The notes: generated by a model from the letters alone, not told the origin. A stretch of DNA of 64,000 bases from Candidula unifasciata (GCA_905116865.2 CAJHNH020006246.1:62001-126000); one strand, 5' to 3'. Positions 22,652-48,330 are shown, numbered from the stretch's first letter. Translations and numbers: made by a program.

Positions 22652-23019
22652 AATATTTTTATTATTTGATATGATTTTTATTTTTTTTATTTCGGAAAGG
22701 ATTAATTTATTTCCTGTAAGATAAAATGGGAAACTGGGTTTCTGAATACAAACTTTTTCAGATATGAACCACGGACAGGAACAAATTAGGCTCATAAGTC
22801 GAAGTACCACTGTATCTATACGTGAAGTATAGCGATAGCTTACCTACTCACAAGGGACAACAGGTCACTTCATATAACTGTTTTACACTGTTGAATAGGG
22901 TATCTAGAATTTGTTTCAGGTGAATTAGTATTTGATAAGTGGCTCTTTGAGTTAGTAGGTGTCAAACTATCCGGTTGCAATCCCAAAAAAAGGAGATACA
23001 GAAAGAAAAACAAATCAAC

Positions 23020-23230
23020 CATATGTGTGAATTACATGCATTTGAAAATAAATGTCTGAGTAAAAAATGTTGAACATAAAATGGGAGGAATACAAGAGAA
23101 ATAAAAGAAATCACTGGGCAACTACTTGTATCAACAGTCATAAGACAAAAAAGATGGCGTAAACTGGACAAATCCTGAGAAGAAATGAGCAGAGAATCAC
23201 CAAAAAGGAAGTAAAATTGGAAATAAAGTC
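23020..23230 (+). pseudogene. LINE fragment
   Basis: In shifted frames: MLNIKWEEYKRNKRNHWATT followed by RRNEQRITKKEVKL, resembling the mid C-terminal part of RTE-like LINEs. Short and decayed. Confidence 0.45.
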
Positions 23231-24039
23231 ACTGAGAAGGCGAAGACATTCAAAAGAAACCTTAGAATCTGGTAATCTTAGTTTCAGCTTCATAGCAAAT
23301 GGGTCACCCCATAGTTGCTCCGCTCTGTGCCAACGAAAAACACACAAAATGTTTATCACAGTTCAAATGAAATCCGCAGCTCACAGTGTTACGCCATGCA
23401 CTCAACTCAGAAGCTGGGCAACGAAACTATATCCTTCCAGTCTACAAATGGAGCAAAAATGCAACGGCCACCATCTAGCTGAATCAAAAAAAATTTGTCA
23501 CGGCTAAAAAAAAAGTGGCTGTGCCTAGCGTCCATTTTGACCTGAAGCATTATGTGAGGGTTAATAAACGGTCACCCAGCCGTACCCTTACTATTAGCTG
23601 GGAAAGGGCTTAGGACATTACATCCACCAGCAAGCGTCGCCCCTATAAAGACCTGACTGCCTTCGTTAACGACTGTTCACCCAACAGCCATGTAGTTCTT
23701 TGGCATGAAGAAGACACCTTGAACTTGGGTTTCGGACTGCCGCCTCCCTACAAGATGTTTATGTTATTTCATGTTATCACAATTGACGTCACTGCACATT
23801 GGGCATTCCCATGCGTGCTCAGTCCTCCAATGCAGCAGCCACAAAAAACCCTAGAATGAACTCTGATGAGAGAGGCCAAAGTGTAGGCCTGGATCCATCC
23901 ATTAAAATGAGCATATTGCACAGGACAGAATGGAAAAGGGGAATAGACTGCAAGCCCTGTGTGATATACATTGTTACAACAGGATAATGATGATGTGTGA
24001 ATTAGCAGTAAATCTGTGATTTGGCTCCATGTTATTCAG
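23231..24039. other. Between repeats and the WFS1 stop codon
   Basis: Should include the WFS1 3' UTR, but I see no clear poly(A) signal on the minus strand close to the stop. 23640-23790 can be read KRRPYKDLTAFVNDCSPNSH and VLWHEEDTLNLGFGLPPPYK in one plus-strand frame without a start; I do not recognise it. No gene called. Confidence 0.4.
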
Positions 24040-38192
<14,153 letters not shown>

Positions 38193-38300
38193 TTTCACAC
38201 ACAACCATTAGCAAAGTCACGTGATATCTGTCGCTTCCTCCATCGACCATCAGTCGTCTTTGTCTTTATATTTGAAGACGAGGCAGCAATGTAACTGTTA
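38193..38300 (-). promoter_or_regulatory. Probable WFS1 5' UTR/promoter with CACGTG box
   Basis: Immediately upstream of the WFS1 start codon the sequence contains gtcacgtgat (38216-38225), an E-box palindrome core CACGTG of the USF/MITF-TFE type, and few repeats. A function in transcription is inferred from position only; no TATA box or initiator is clear. Confidence 0.35.
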
Positions 38301-38339
38301 CAATTTCTGTCCGTCTTAGGACGAAATTTTTCGTTATTT

Positions 38340-38482
38340 GAAGCCCTACCCTGGGGCCGCAATATAGCCTGGCCATAAATATGACATGGAGGCTGAACGC
38401 GGTTTCTGGGACCTCACCACGGTGATCCTCACCCACATTGTGTCATCGGGTGTTTATCGCTTGTGTGATGTCCTGGTGGGGT
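38340..38482 (+). repeat. Repeat C copy
   Basis: gccgcaatatagcctggcca, ggtttctgggacctcaccac, and gtgtgatgtcctggtggggt match the family. Confidence 0.8.
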
Positions 38483-38629
38483 AAAATAAAACGTCAGTCA
38501 ATCTGCAATGATAACCCGTACATATAAGGACCTGGAATGGCTCAGAGATTGTTTTCAGCCGCCTGCAGAGACTTTGTGTTGACCATCGGCCTAAACAACA
38601 TACAGATGATTGGACAGGACATAAGTACA

Positions 38630-39083
38630 CCCCTCACTGATCAGATTATGGATGCGAGAGTTGGAAAGCAACAGTTGCTCTTGATTTAAAAAAAAATAGA
38701 CAAATTTTGAGAACAGACGTCTTAGAAGAATACTAAATCTTCACTGGACAGATTTCAGGTCCAATACACAAATAAGACAAGAGACCAAGCAAGAAAATGT
38801 ATCCAATTTTAAAAGAAAGCGCCGCTGGAACTACATCGGCCATGCACTCAGAATGGATAAGACAAAACTCCCCCATCAAGCCTTCATATGGACACCGGAA
38901 AAAGGGGGGGGGGGCGGAGAAGACCAAGAGAGACTCTGCGTAGAACCATCATCAGGGAAGGCTCAACTATCGACTTAATGAATATCCAAGACCTTAATCA
39001 GGTGGCAACGAACCGCCAGACATGGAGAGCTTTGACCTCTGCCCTGTGCGCCGCCTTAGGGTCACGAGGAAAGACTGACTAAC
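38630..39083 (+). pseudogene. LINE C-terminal fragment
   Basis: Broken frame: RRRILNLHWTDFRSNTQIR, RRWNYIGHALRMDKTKLPHQ, then RRRPRETLRRTIIREGSTID and WRALTSALCAALGSRGKTD. Matches the W-IGH-LRM, GRP-TLRRTI, W--L--ALCA tail of the family at 35265. A G10 run breaks the frame. Confidence 0.75.
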
Positions 39084-39159
39084 ATCGGCCAGAGTTTAAA
39101 ATTACCAACTGAAGACTGTCAATGTCATTCAGACTGGGGTAGTCAACAGATTAATCTCA

Positions 39160-39570
39160 TTGCAGATTAAACCATTCAGTCCATAAGCGCTCATATCCCT
39201 TCCTTGGTAAATCCCGCAGCCGACAGCGGCTGACATCACTAGTTCAGTGTTGGTTTCTCGTTCTTCTTTGGCTGCTAGCATAGTGCTTTTGTCCGGCTAC
39301 ATCTCTTTTAACATGTTCTTGCAGTCTCTTTATGGTTGCAGATTCAGTAATCACTGGGTTCTCGCAGACGTCTTACTTCTCGCAGAGCATTCAGCTTATC
39401 TACCTGGTCCATGGCGAGTCCGTCTTCCACACAAGCTTGTTAGCTTGCTCATTTCCTTGCACGTCTGCGTGCCCTGGCACAAATATGAAACATGTGTGTT
39501 AGCCCCGACCGCTTTAGAGACTCCGGTCAGTGTTGTCGCATTCAACCCACTATCTACTATGACTTTCTGA
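39160..39570 (-). pseudogene. RNase H LINE fragment
   Basis: The first part (39175-39290) is closely similar to 45725-45845 in the same orientation (cattcagtccataagcgctc), which is the 3' end of the RNase H LINE below. Frames are broken. Confidence 0.65.
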
Positions 39571-39889
39571 GCTTACTCATTGAGTCACAAAGAAGCATGC
39601 AAGGAAAAAAAGTTCTGTCTCCAGCCATGTTATTGCTTTAGTCACTCTCATGACCTCCATATTCAGACTACCTGTAGTCAACGTAACAACACTATCATCT
39701 TTCTTCATAGTAACCTGGGTCGGAGATCATCTCATGGCGAATCACAGTTGTGCTTCAGTATACGTTTACGTAACTATTGAAATGCATCTGAAATTTCGTG
39801 TGCCTTGTATTCTTTGTGTCGGCATTATTTGAAGTCACCACGGCAACACATTGTGTGAATAAAAATGTTGGCTGGCCCCTTTCCGGTAC

Positions 39890-40315
39890 CCAATAGTCGT
39901 GTGGTCAACAGTACACTGGCCGTCTTTACCTACCATGAATTTCCATGTACCCATTTTACCCTGGGTCAACAGGAATGCTCGGGTCAGTTATAAAAAGAAA
40001 AGTAACCCAACCCCAATCCGGATTTATACCTGAGACCTTCGGTTAAGAAAGGACCCTTTTCCCCACCATTAAGCTCATTAGGCATGCATTAGGCATGCAG
40101 TGCTAGACTTGTATTTGTAGACTAATGAGTACTCGATGGGAGATATAGTCAAAATCACATCTACTGCCTTTACTTCCCAGGACTTTACATGGCAACAATT
40201 TACAAGACTGGGTCAACCTGGCAGCCAAGATTTTGTTTTTTGGAGACAAAAATATATAAGGCTTTAGTCAGATTTGAACCCATTACCTACGTATCTGCAG
40301 GTGAGCAAATAAAGA
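39890..40315 (-). repeat. Two adjacent SINE A copies
   Basis: 39890-40080 and 40082-40315 in reverse each show the body (tttacttcccaggactttac, gactgggtcaacctgg). The second keeps a B-box-like gatttgaacccattacc. They are tandem in the same orientation. Confidence 0.65.
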
Positions 40316-40599
40316 CAGTCAAAACTGTACGCGTATGTGGAAAGCTTAAACAGGTGGATAACAAATGATATTATTTTAGCAGTAACAACCCCAAAATAGT
40401 AAATGACAGAGAAGTGTTGGGTTTCATTATCGGTAATGCCAACTCTATTTCAGATACCCAATAAAAATGACCAATCTCACAATTAAGAATGCGTTCTCTC
40501 ATTTTCCTCGATTCTGTCTCTTTAACTTCTGCACATCAAATAAGATACGGCGAGGTTTGAACTAGCCGGCGATAGCGTAGCTATCTGCAGGGCCTCCCA

Positions 40600-40705
40600 A
40601 GTCGGGTAGTCAAAGGGTAGAGAGCAGGCAAAGAAAGATACATTGGCCCTCCAGAAAGATTAACGAAGGCGGGTGACATTTGCATCAGTGAGCCTTAAGG
40701 ATGAC
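40600..40705 (+). pseudogene. LINE tail fragment
   Basis: Reads GPPERLTKAGDICISEP, matching GQPERLMEAGDICGNEP in the minus-strand LINE end at 33515. Confidence 0.55.
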
Positions 40706-40985
40706 CTACTTGAGTCGGCCATGGCCAGACCGTCTCTTCTAACTGTCCCATCGTCATTTCATACTCAATTTCCCCTTCCTGTGATTTTGTCGTCTCCTTG
40801 TTTGTATTCTCCCTCCCGCTGAGAGGCCGTTGTGCATCCTAGAGGCGATACTGCTCATTTTGAGAAACACTACCAAATATTCGATAACATCAGTATGCTA
40901 ACGACTGGCAGACTACGCGCCACCGCCCAAGCTATATATAATACTGTATTTCAGTATGAGATGACATATCTAGTCATCCTCTGTG

Positions 40986-41174
40986 GGATGCAATTTTTCG
41001 TTATTTGAAGCCATACTCTGGCTCTTGCCGAGGGGCCGCAATATAGCCCGGCCATAAATATGGTCTAATGGCTGAACGTGGTTTCTGGGATCTCTCCACG
41101 GGTTATCCTCATCCACATGGTGGCACTTTGTGTCATCGGGTGTTAATCACCTGTGTGATGTCCTGGTGGGGTAA
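40986..41174 (+). repeat. Repeat C copy with GATA tail
   Basis: tgggatgcaatttttcgtta, ggtttctgggatctctccac and gtgtgatgtcctggtggggt, followed by agatagatagatag. Confidence 0.8.
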
Positions 41175-41484
41175 AAGAAGATAGATAGATAGTATGGGAA
41201 GTTGCAATATGGAGATTAACCCCTGCTGCTTGAGTGTGGTTGTTGACATAACCTGATATAAACTCACCAGCATGGTTAGATTCACAAAAGAAATTTGAAT
41301 CAGAGCACATGTTAGCCGGAAAAAAAAATAACAATTAAAGCTAAACGTATTGTCACAAGACGATTTTGTCACGTGTCTAAATTAGAGTCTCCACTAGTAT
41401 TCTAAGACACTCCAAATGGATATATTGTTGTGTTGGCAGATCCTATTGGTCTAGGTGGTACTCGAACATCCATCCAACACCACT

Positions 41485-41680
41485 TCAGGGGTAAGGCAAC
41501 TCAAGTATTTGGTACCACATAATTTCCACACATATTCCCGGGAACAACTTGGCCAGACTTCCTCACCGCTTAATGAAACCCAGAGTTAATAGGATCACTC
41601 TCACAGTCAAAATAAAAACACAGTATCAATAGAAATCTGATAGCACAACAACAACAACAACACACACACACACATGTAAC
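41485..41680 (+). repeat. Unclassified repeat shared with 11140, plus CAA/CA microsatellite
   Basis: aaggcaactcaagtatttgg and acttggccagac match 11143-11220. 41644-41674 is a CAA then CA microsatellite. Confidence 0.45.
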
Positions 41681-41859
41681 TAAAGTGAACTGTGAAATAC
41701 CAGACACCAACAAATGAAAGTTCAGAATAACAATGCGTGATGTAATAAGTTCCAGACAATATAAGAAATCTCAATGGACTGACACAAAAGAAAGACCAAT
41801 TTAATAGTATGACACAAATAATGTCTCACGCAGGAATGACTACCAGCCTGACATAAATT

Positions 41860-42480
41860 CACTGATTACTTTCCATCTCTGCTCTGGTGATGTAATAAGG
41901 TAATAGTAAGCTCGAGGTATGAATTGACCGGTTGGCTGTACTTTCTGGTCTTATGTATTTATCATCAGTTGAAGAGAATGGTTGACCAGTTCTCTTTACC
42001 TTTGCCTGTTCCGTCTTGGTTAGTGAAACATCTTGTCCCCTTAGTGAAATGTTCATTTCATGCAGCTCCAGGCTGCACTCCCATGTCCACCAGTCTATAC
42101 AGGGATACGGAGCCATGCTCTTTGGTGTGCTCGTCGTTACGGTAGTTGCTGCGCACGAAAGGCATTGATAACATCACTTCTGTCCAGTACCGGACCAACC
42201 ATAGCAAATGCAGTGTCAGCAAGATAATCTGCACGCTCGTTCCCTTAAACACCCGCTTGACCTGGCCCAAAGAGTTAGGGCAGCTATTCCCGAATTGCTT
42301 AGTATTGCAATGCATGCTTGCCTGATAAAATCAGTTTGGATTTTTTAAAGCATATTCGTCGAGTCACTAAGTATGCACACGTGTGTGAACTCTTGAGTAC
42401 CAAACCGTGCTAATGCCAGCATTGCAGCCATGGTTTCCATTGTAAGGCTACTAGTTGTAACAGCGAAGGCGCCATTCATC
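41860..42480 (-). pseudogene. RNase H LINE fragment
   Basis: Minus strand from 42480: GAFAVTTSSLTMETMAAMLA, LARFGTQEFTHVCILSDS, then ERADYLADTAFAMVGPVLDR, the E, LSDS and ERAD--AD blocks of a LINE RNase H domain. It then decays. Confidence 0.72.
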
Positions 42481-42727
42481 TCCTTGATGAAAACAAGAAT
42501 AGAGTCACTGCCTACCCAAAAGCATGTCCTTAGAGTTGACTAATTGGGAGCTTCCTTCAAAGTCTACATGAGAGGCAAGGAAACTGCAGTATGCATACAA
42601 ATGAGTCAGATCTGTAAAACGGATGCACACGCAACACTCAGGTTCTTGAACAGGACTGCAGTCCAGAAGTGAATGAACAACTAGAACTTTCCGCCAGAGT
42701 TTACAGCTGGTGAACGCGAAGAAGAAG
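42481..42727 (+). repeat. Repeat D copy
   Basis: aagaatagagtcactgccta, gttgactaattgggagcttc, atctgtaaaacggatgcaca, agtccagaagtgaatgaaca and gcgaagaagaag. Confidence 0.85.
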
Positions 42728-43429
42728 TATCTGGCGTACATTTGTTTAGATCGTGTTTGAGAAGTAGAGAATTAAACATATTTAAATTAAACTTTAAAAA
42801 AAAAACCTGATTCTGTGTTAATAAGATTAGCTAAGATGAAACTACGAAACATGAAACCTAAACCAACATATTAACTTTTGAATTTCATTTTAAAATAGGT
42901 TTATTTTGGGTCAGAAAAATCTAAAAAGATAAATGACAAGGAATCGGTTAAATTAACATCAAAGATGTATATCATAACGTAATAATTGATGGAAATTCAA
43001 TAGTTTGAGACATTTTACGTTTTCTTAATAAGATAAAAATGATAACAGATGATGAAAAAAGCCCTGATACAAAGTAAATATACTGGGCTTTGCCCTTCAA
43101 CATTGGGGGTGGGGGGGGGGGAGGGTGGGGTGGGGTAGGGGACTCTCTGTGCTGCCTTGTTCTAGTGGGTAATTAAATGGGTGAACGGGGGTTAAAGTGG
43201 CCTGAATCGCCAATGTTCTGGCATCTATGAACGGTAAGAACCTTAGCCTTGAATGATTCAGACAGTTTTTATCAATGTTAGCAAGTACTATTAATCTAAT
43301 TATAAATACGTCGTAATTAACATCTTAGGGGATCAAGTGGAAATCTAAGAATGAAGCAAAGTGGAATAATGTTGTCAAGGAAAAAAATTATCAGCAAAAA
43401 AGTAAGGAACCAGACAATTCGAAATTAAA

Positions 43430-43520
43430 AAGGCCCTCGCCGTATTCTCGTTGGCGGGTCATTCCCACAATTCATCTTGAGCCGGCGCAGTTCCCGTTTC
43501 GCGTGTATTGAGTCGCCATA
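43430..43520 (+). promoter_or_regulatory. CpG-rich probable TIA1 promoter/first exon
   Basis: About ten CpG in 80 bp (ggcggg, gccggcgc, cgtttcgcgtg) stand out from the AT-rich surroundings, 100-190 bp upstream of the first coding exon. This fits a promoter with a non-coding exon 1; a donor could be ctg|GTGTGT near 43530. Inferred from composition and position. Confidence 0.45.
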
Positions 43521-43620
43521 ATAATGAATCTGGTGTGTTTATTTTCGATAAGTTAACCGATTATTTTAAACTTAAACGCAATTTTCAGCTTCTAATATTT
43601 GTTTTTCCTTTCTGTTTCAG

Positions 43621-43652
43621 AACATGTTTGACGAAAGCAGCACCAGAACCCT
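43621..43652 (+). CDS. TIA1: TIA1 coding exon 1 (32 nt with start codon)
   Basis: Follows acceptor cctttctgtttcag and starts aac ATG (43624). Encodes MFDESSTRT and two bases of Leu10, then donor GTAAGT. Because an acceptor precedes it, a 5' UTR exon must lie upstream. Confidence 0.88.
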
Positions 43653-43880
43653 GTAAGTATATTATAAAGATGTTAATTTCTTTATTCTCACAATGACTCG
43701 AAACTTTCTTATCTTATCTCGCCATATGGTTTTGCCGTCTTTCCCTTCGTTTGTTTTACAAACTTTTCTCTTTCGATTTCCAGGTATGTTGGAAATCTCA
43801 GTGAAGTCGTCACAGAGGAGTTTCTACTTGCTCTCTTTGGACAAATCGGACCTTGTAAATTCTGTAAAATCATCCATGAG
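43621..43880 (+). CDS. TIA1: TIA1/TIAR-type RNA-binding protein, first two coding exons (partial gene)
   Basis: TIA1/TIAL1 proteins carry three RRMs, bind U-rich RNA, promote use of weak 5' splice sites and nucleate stress granules. The visible 42 residues are a short acidic N terminus [10 protein letters not shown] and the first half of RRM1: YVGNLS (RNP2), [28 protein letters not shown] and LFSQIGPCKNCK-like residues are the TIA signature, and the intron inside TL|YVGN matches the vertebrate gene as I recall it. The remaining RRM1 (with RNP1), RRM2 and RRM3 were not found up to 64000. TIA1 and TIAL1 are not distinguishable here. Confidence 0.9.
43784..43880 (+). CDS. TIA1: TIA1 coding exon 2 (RRM1 first half)
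   Basis: Acceptor cgatttccag; 97 nt completing Leu10 and encoding Tyr11-Glu42, ending phase 0 at catgag|GTAAGG. Includes the RNP2 motif and the first RRM helix. Confidence 0.93.
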
Positions 43881-44637
43881 GTAAGGAAAATGTTCGATTT
43901 GTATCCAAGTGTCGTATGGTGATATAACCCACTTCAAAAATGGGAATTACCTCCCCTCGTCTATTGTGTTAATCTCAAATGATTTCACTGTATCATACTT
44001 CGAATAGCTGTCCAAAGTAGTTTTGTGGGTGTGTTCAACCATTTACGAACATACATTTTTATTTTAAATCTAGAGCCTAGTAATGAACACTAAAATACAC
44101 TATTAGTCAATAATCCTAGGTGATATTACTACAAATTACAAATGTCAGTGTAGTCACTACAGCACATCTGTAGGAAATGTAGTCTTTTACATTCTAGGAA
44201 GAGCTAACAAATACATTACCAATGAGTTGAATAATAAGTAGATTCTGTGTAGTATTTGTCCTTTATGTCCTGTGACTCACTTGACGATTTACTTCAGTCA
44301 GCAAATTAGTTTTAAATTTGCTTTACTATTCATTTACTAAATCGTTTAGCTGTCTTGATATAAGCCGTCATAAGCTGATTCCACATTTTTCTCAAACACT
44401 TCAGACATTAACCTGATTACAATGTGCATTTTATTTATAGAAAGCAGCAGTCAACTTACGGTTGTTGGTATCTCCATAGATTGTCTCTGAATGAAGCATG
44501 TGGATGGACAAAATGCATTTACTGTTTTTTTATAGGTCCTTCTTCCAAGCAACATTTAACTTACTTTTATTTTACCAACTCACAGTTAGTTCATCAGTAA
44601 CTCATATGCATGGATTATTGAATTGTTATAATAATAG
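43881..44637 (+). other. Start of a long TIA1 intron
   Basis: AT-rich sequence without recognised features. No further TIA1 exon was found by eye in the next 20 kb, so this is probably one long intron full of repeats. Confidence 0.5.
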
Positions 44638-44876
44638 TCTGTGGCTTAGGCATTGCGATTGTGCTTTTTTATAATGCTGGGGTGCCTTGTTCGATTCCAG
44701 CTGGGGATATTTTGTCTTGCGTTGGTTTTGACAGTGGCACCGAGAGCTGACCGGTTGACCGTTTAGAAAGCAGTAGCAGACTATTGAACGTAACATTTGT
44801 CTAGAAAAATCATGCCAGCTAAAATAGGCTGGGGCTTGTTCTGCAACGTCCGGTAAAGGATACACAACTAACTAGC
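44638..44876 (+). repeat. tRNA-derived SINE family B, full length
   Basis: gtctgtggcttaggcattgc (A box), gttcgattccagctggggat (B box), then the conserved body (agctgaccggttgaccgttt) and 3' end ggtaaaggatacacaactaa. Confidence 0.88.
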
Positions 44877-45699
44877 CATTAGAAAGCACTAGCACACAAA
44901 ACCCCTCATCTTTCTCGCCACCTTTGCACTGCCCCCTCTTCTTTGGCTACCCCCAATGTACCTTGAAGTATAGTCATAAAATCATGCCTTACCACAAGCT
45001 AGTTTGTGACGTTTAACCACTGCCAGAAGAGGTTCCTGATGTCCTGCAAATTTACTAATCTAATGTGTCCCTTACATATAAAAAAAAAAGTTCTAAATAG
45101 CTAATTCATCATATTTATATCATTTATGTTCTAAAGCTTGAATCCTCCTTTCTTTTTCTGCAATGAGAATCTAACTCTCACATCTGTATAAGAAGATAGA
45201 TAATACCAATCATTTATATGTTCTTCCACATCATATTCGGATGGACATCGAGGCTGTTGCCACATTTAAGTCTTATCCTAATCTCTTTGGTACAACTGCC
45301 ATTGTTACACTGCTAGCATATCAGTGTATTAGGCATTATTTGCTCACTACCTTATAATACACATCTTTCAGTATCCAAGTGTCTCCACTTCAGCTTCTAG
45401 CTTTAGTTTGGTTGCATATTTAACCGACATCACATATTTTGCTTAGTAGTAGACTTCATGTCTGATATGGCAGATAGGCTGGCTGGCCGCCGACACTGCA
45501 AAGTTATTTATTTCTAGTCACCTGGGGTGACATGTCTGCAGTGAAATTGAACCTCGGCTAATGACTGACTTAGTAGCATTGCTGGGTTTTCAAAGTAATG
45601 TTTGAAAACAGCAGCTTGGCAGGGGTGGATTTATTAGTGGCTCCCAGACATGTTGTAACAGGTGACTAGGTGTTTGCTGAAATGGGATGTTAGTTAGTT
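44877..45699. other. No gene seen
   Basis: Unique AT-rich sequence; no recognised repeat or exon. Confidence 0.5.
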
Positions 45700-46870
45700 A
45701 TTCGACAGATTATCCTCATTGCACGTCGAACCACTCAGTCCATAAGTGCTCGGATACCATCCTTACTAAATCCCGCAGTGTGTAGCGGCTGACACCAGTT
45801 CTGTGTTGGTTTATTATTTTTCTTTGGCTACCCGAGTAGTGTTCTTGTTTGGCAACACCCTGTTTAACATGTTGTTGTTGCAGATTCACAGTTCTCAGTT
45901 GGTTCACGCAAACGTCTTAACTCTCTTAGCTCATTCAGTATATCAGCCTGGCCCATGGCTTGTACGGCTTTCACAGTAGCCTCACCTGCAAGCCTATCAG
46001 CTTGCTTGTTTCCTTGTACCCCCACATGTCCAGACACGAAAATGAAACTAATCCTTGTCAGCCGTGAATTCTGTAGAGCCACCAACCACTGCCTTCGGAC
46101 CCAGCCCCTCTCTTTCTTCCTTCACAACTCTCTCTCCAAACTGAGCCATGAAAGCCCACAAGCTTCTAACATGGCGGATTACAGAACCATCTGTGTAAAT
46201 GACAGCATCACTCTCTAGAGCATTTTCAAAAATCAAGGCTTGAACTTCTGCTTCCACAGCAGCCTGACTCTGTTTTCTGCAATTTCTGTCTAGTTGGATG
46301 CAAACAGAAAAGGATGTACAGCACTCTGAAGGCACTTGCACCCACTCCTCGCCAGGTTCTATGTTCTCAAGTGAACATACCTGTGAAATAATGTCCTTGG
46401 CTTGACCCATCCATGATTTGTCTCTATTTAACCTGCTGCCTTTTATCATCTTGATTTGACTATGTAATGGATGTTGTGTGTCCGCCTTGACTGAGGTAGG
46501 AACAAGTATTCTGTCTTCCATAATCGGAAAATCGAGAAGGTAGCTCAAAGCCCTGCATGCTGTATCTCTTTTACACCCAAGTATAATGTGCATAGCTTCG
46601 TTCTTTATCCTCTCCATCTGCTTATGGCTGAGAGTCAGGATCGCCATCGCGTATTAAAAAACGGAAAGGACCAGACCCTGGTATAGATGACGCTGCTCAC
46701 AGTTTGCTGCCGCCATCACTCTCATCGCAGCCAGAGCCCGCTTGGCTTTTATTAAAATCCTATCTATGTGCTCAGTATAAGCAAGGCTTCGATTAAAATG
46801 TATCCCCAGGTATTTCATTGCATTCGTTCTTTCCACAACCTCAGAACACAAACAACTGGTGTTGGAAATG
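45700..46870 (-). pseudogene. RNase H LINE, RT thumb to 3' end
   Basis: Minus strand from 46851: AMKYLGIHFNRSLAYTEHID (RT thumb), KNEAMHIILGCKRDTACRAL, then VIYTDGSVIR (RNase H first Asp), STEFTA, then in another frame FVSGHVGVQGNKQADRLAGE (RNase H last Asp block) and a C-terminal tail. Frameshifts near 46650 and 46080 break it. 5' truncated. Confidence 0.85.
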
Positions 46871-47126
46871 GGATGTGTTGGACATAAAGGTGCCGATATA
46901 GCCTAGCTGTAAATTAAACCACAGCATAATGTCTTAGCTGCCATTTAAAGGCAAAAGCAGCAGCAGCAGCAGACATCCTCATCATGTTGCATAAGTTCTT
47001 GAAGTTTGCAGTTTATTTTATAGTTGTTGACTCATTGATGCAAAATGTTGTGTTCTGAAGCTTTTGTGTTCTTAGCTACAGTGTTGCTGTACATGAAACC
47101 ACTTCTCTCTGTGTGTGTTTTTGGGG
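46871..47126. other. No gene seen
   Basis: Short CAG run (gcagcagcagcagc) at about 46957-46971; otherwise unremarkable. Confidence 0.5.
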
Positions 47127-47375
47127 ACCCCATTTTGGGAAAAACAAGAATAGACCCACTGCCACCCCAACAAGTGTGTTGTAAGAGTAAAATAATTGAG
47201 GGCTTCCTTCGAAGTCAGAATGTATCTGCCCGAGAGGCAAGAAATCACAAATCTGCATAAAAATAAATAAGATCTATGAAACAGATGTGCACACACAACA
47301 TTCAGGTTCGGGAACAATACTAAATTTCAGAGGTGGACAAGCAGAACTTTCTTACAGCCGGTGAAGATGAAGAAG
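47127..47375 (+). repeat. Repeat D copy
   Basis: ggggaccccattttgggaaa, aagaatagacccactgccac, gtatctgcccgagaggcaag, gtgaagatgaagaag; near full length. Confidence 0.85.
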
Positions 47376-48194
47376 TTACTTCTAAGTAACTTTTTTTTTG
47401 CATGCAAAGTAATATCTCACTGTCATTTGTGTTTGTTGGCTCGTTTATGCTTTATTAAAAAAAAAAAAAAAAACTTTTAACACATTCAACCCTACTGAAG
47501 ACAGCTTCAGATATAATTGTGATCTGGTTTTATTTGCTTGCACCAGTGTAATTGGCTTAAGTGGTTTGTTGTGTTAGTAATTGTCCTTAACTATGTGATG
47601 GTGTCCTTTTTGACATATCTGAGTCCTCTCCATTCGTCCTGAGGCCCTGATAAAGGGTTCCATTTTGCGTTTTTCTCATCCTGGCTGTGATTCCTATATG
47701 TTTTGAGAATGTCTGTCATCAGCTGTCTTATAAATTCTCATAATTTACAGTTTGTTGAAATCTCTGTTTTAGGCATATTGGGCTGAGATAGAAGTAACAC
47801 AATGAGGTAGTGCAGTGATACAATGCTATATTTCCATGACTGCATCTTTCCCTCATCCTCACAGGGATGGGTCACTTGAGATTACCTTTAAACTACAGTT
47901 CTGGACAGTCTAAATATAGTTAGATATAGACAACTTCATCTAGATATAATACATTATCTGTCTCCATTTATTTCTTTGTAAATGAGCCAAAACACTGCAG
48001 TGTTTCTAGGCACCAACAGCAGCAAAGCAAAATCCAAATTTGGACAGCATGCTTCTTTTATGTAGCAAAAATGGATGTGAGATGGGGATCATCTGACAAC
48101 CTCTAAGGGAGAAAATTTGGGCTTTTTAACTGAAATGCTACCGAGAGATTAATGCCATGGACCTAGAAGAAAAGAAATAAGCAACAAAAGGAAG
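47376..48194. other. No gene seen
   Basis: Contains poly-T and poly-A tracts near 47391 and 47458. No exon or known repeat. Confidence 0.5.
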
Positions 48195-48330
48195 AGGAGC
48201 ATGGTAGCACAATGACTAGAGGCTCACCTGCCAACCTTTTTTTAAAATTAGTCCAATTTTTTCATTGACATTTTTGTTTCATATTCACCTGAAAAGTCAA
48301 TATTTGCCCCTCCTCGGACTTGGCTACTGA
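48195..48330 (+). repeat. SINE A-like head
   Basis: gagcatggtagcacaatgac and tagaggctcacctgccaacc resemble the tRNA-like head of SINE A; the B box is decayed. Confidence 0.4.

Larger units (their letters stand above)
21509..22812. mobile_element. 1304-bp TA-flanked mariner/Tigger-like element with nested insert
   Basis: Ends cagtggtaccttgacttac and cataagtcgaagtaccactg are inverted, and TA lies on both sides (21507-21508, 22813-22814), the target of the Tc1/mariner/pogo superfamily. Inside are a roughly 73-bp tandem repeat (21733-22020) and a 312-bp foldback (22340-22651). No transposase, so non-autonomous; the Tigger relic at 17560-18270 is a possible relative of its helper. Confidence 0.85.

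Noticed and set aside
39247..39570. 107-codon plus-strand frame
   Set aside because: Antisense of an RNase H LINE fragment matching 45725-45845.
47740..47775. TIA1 exon candidate near ttacagtttgttgaa
   Set aside because: The translation (FVEISVL) does not continue as RRM1 and the local donor is poor.
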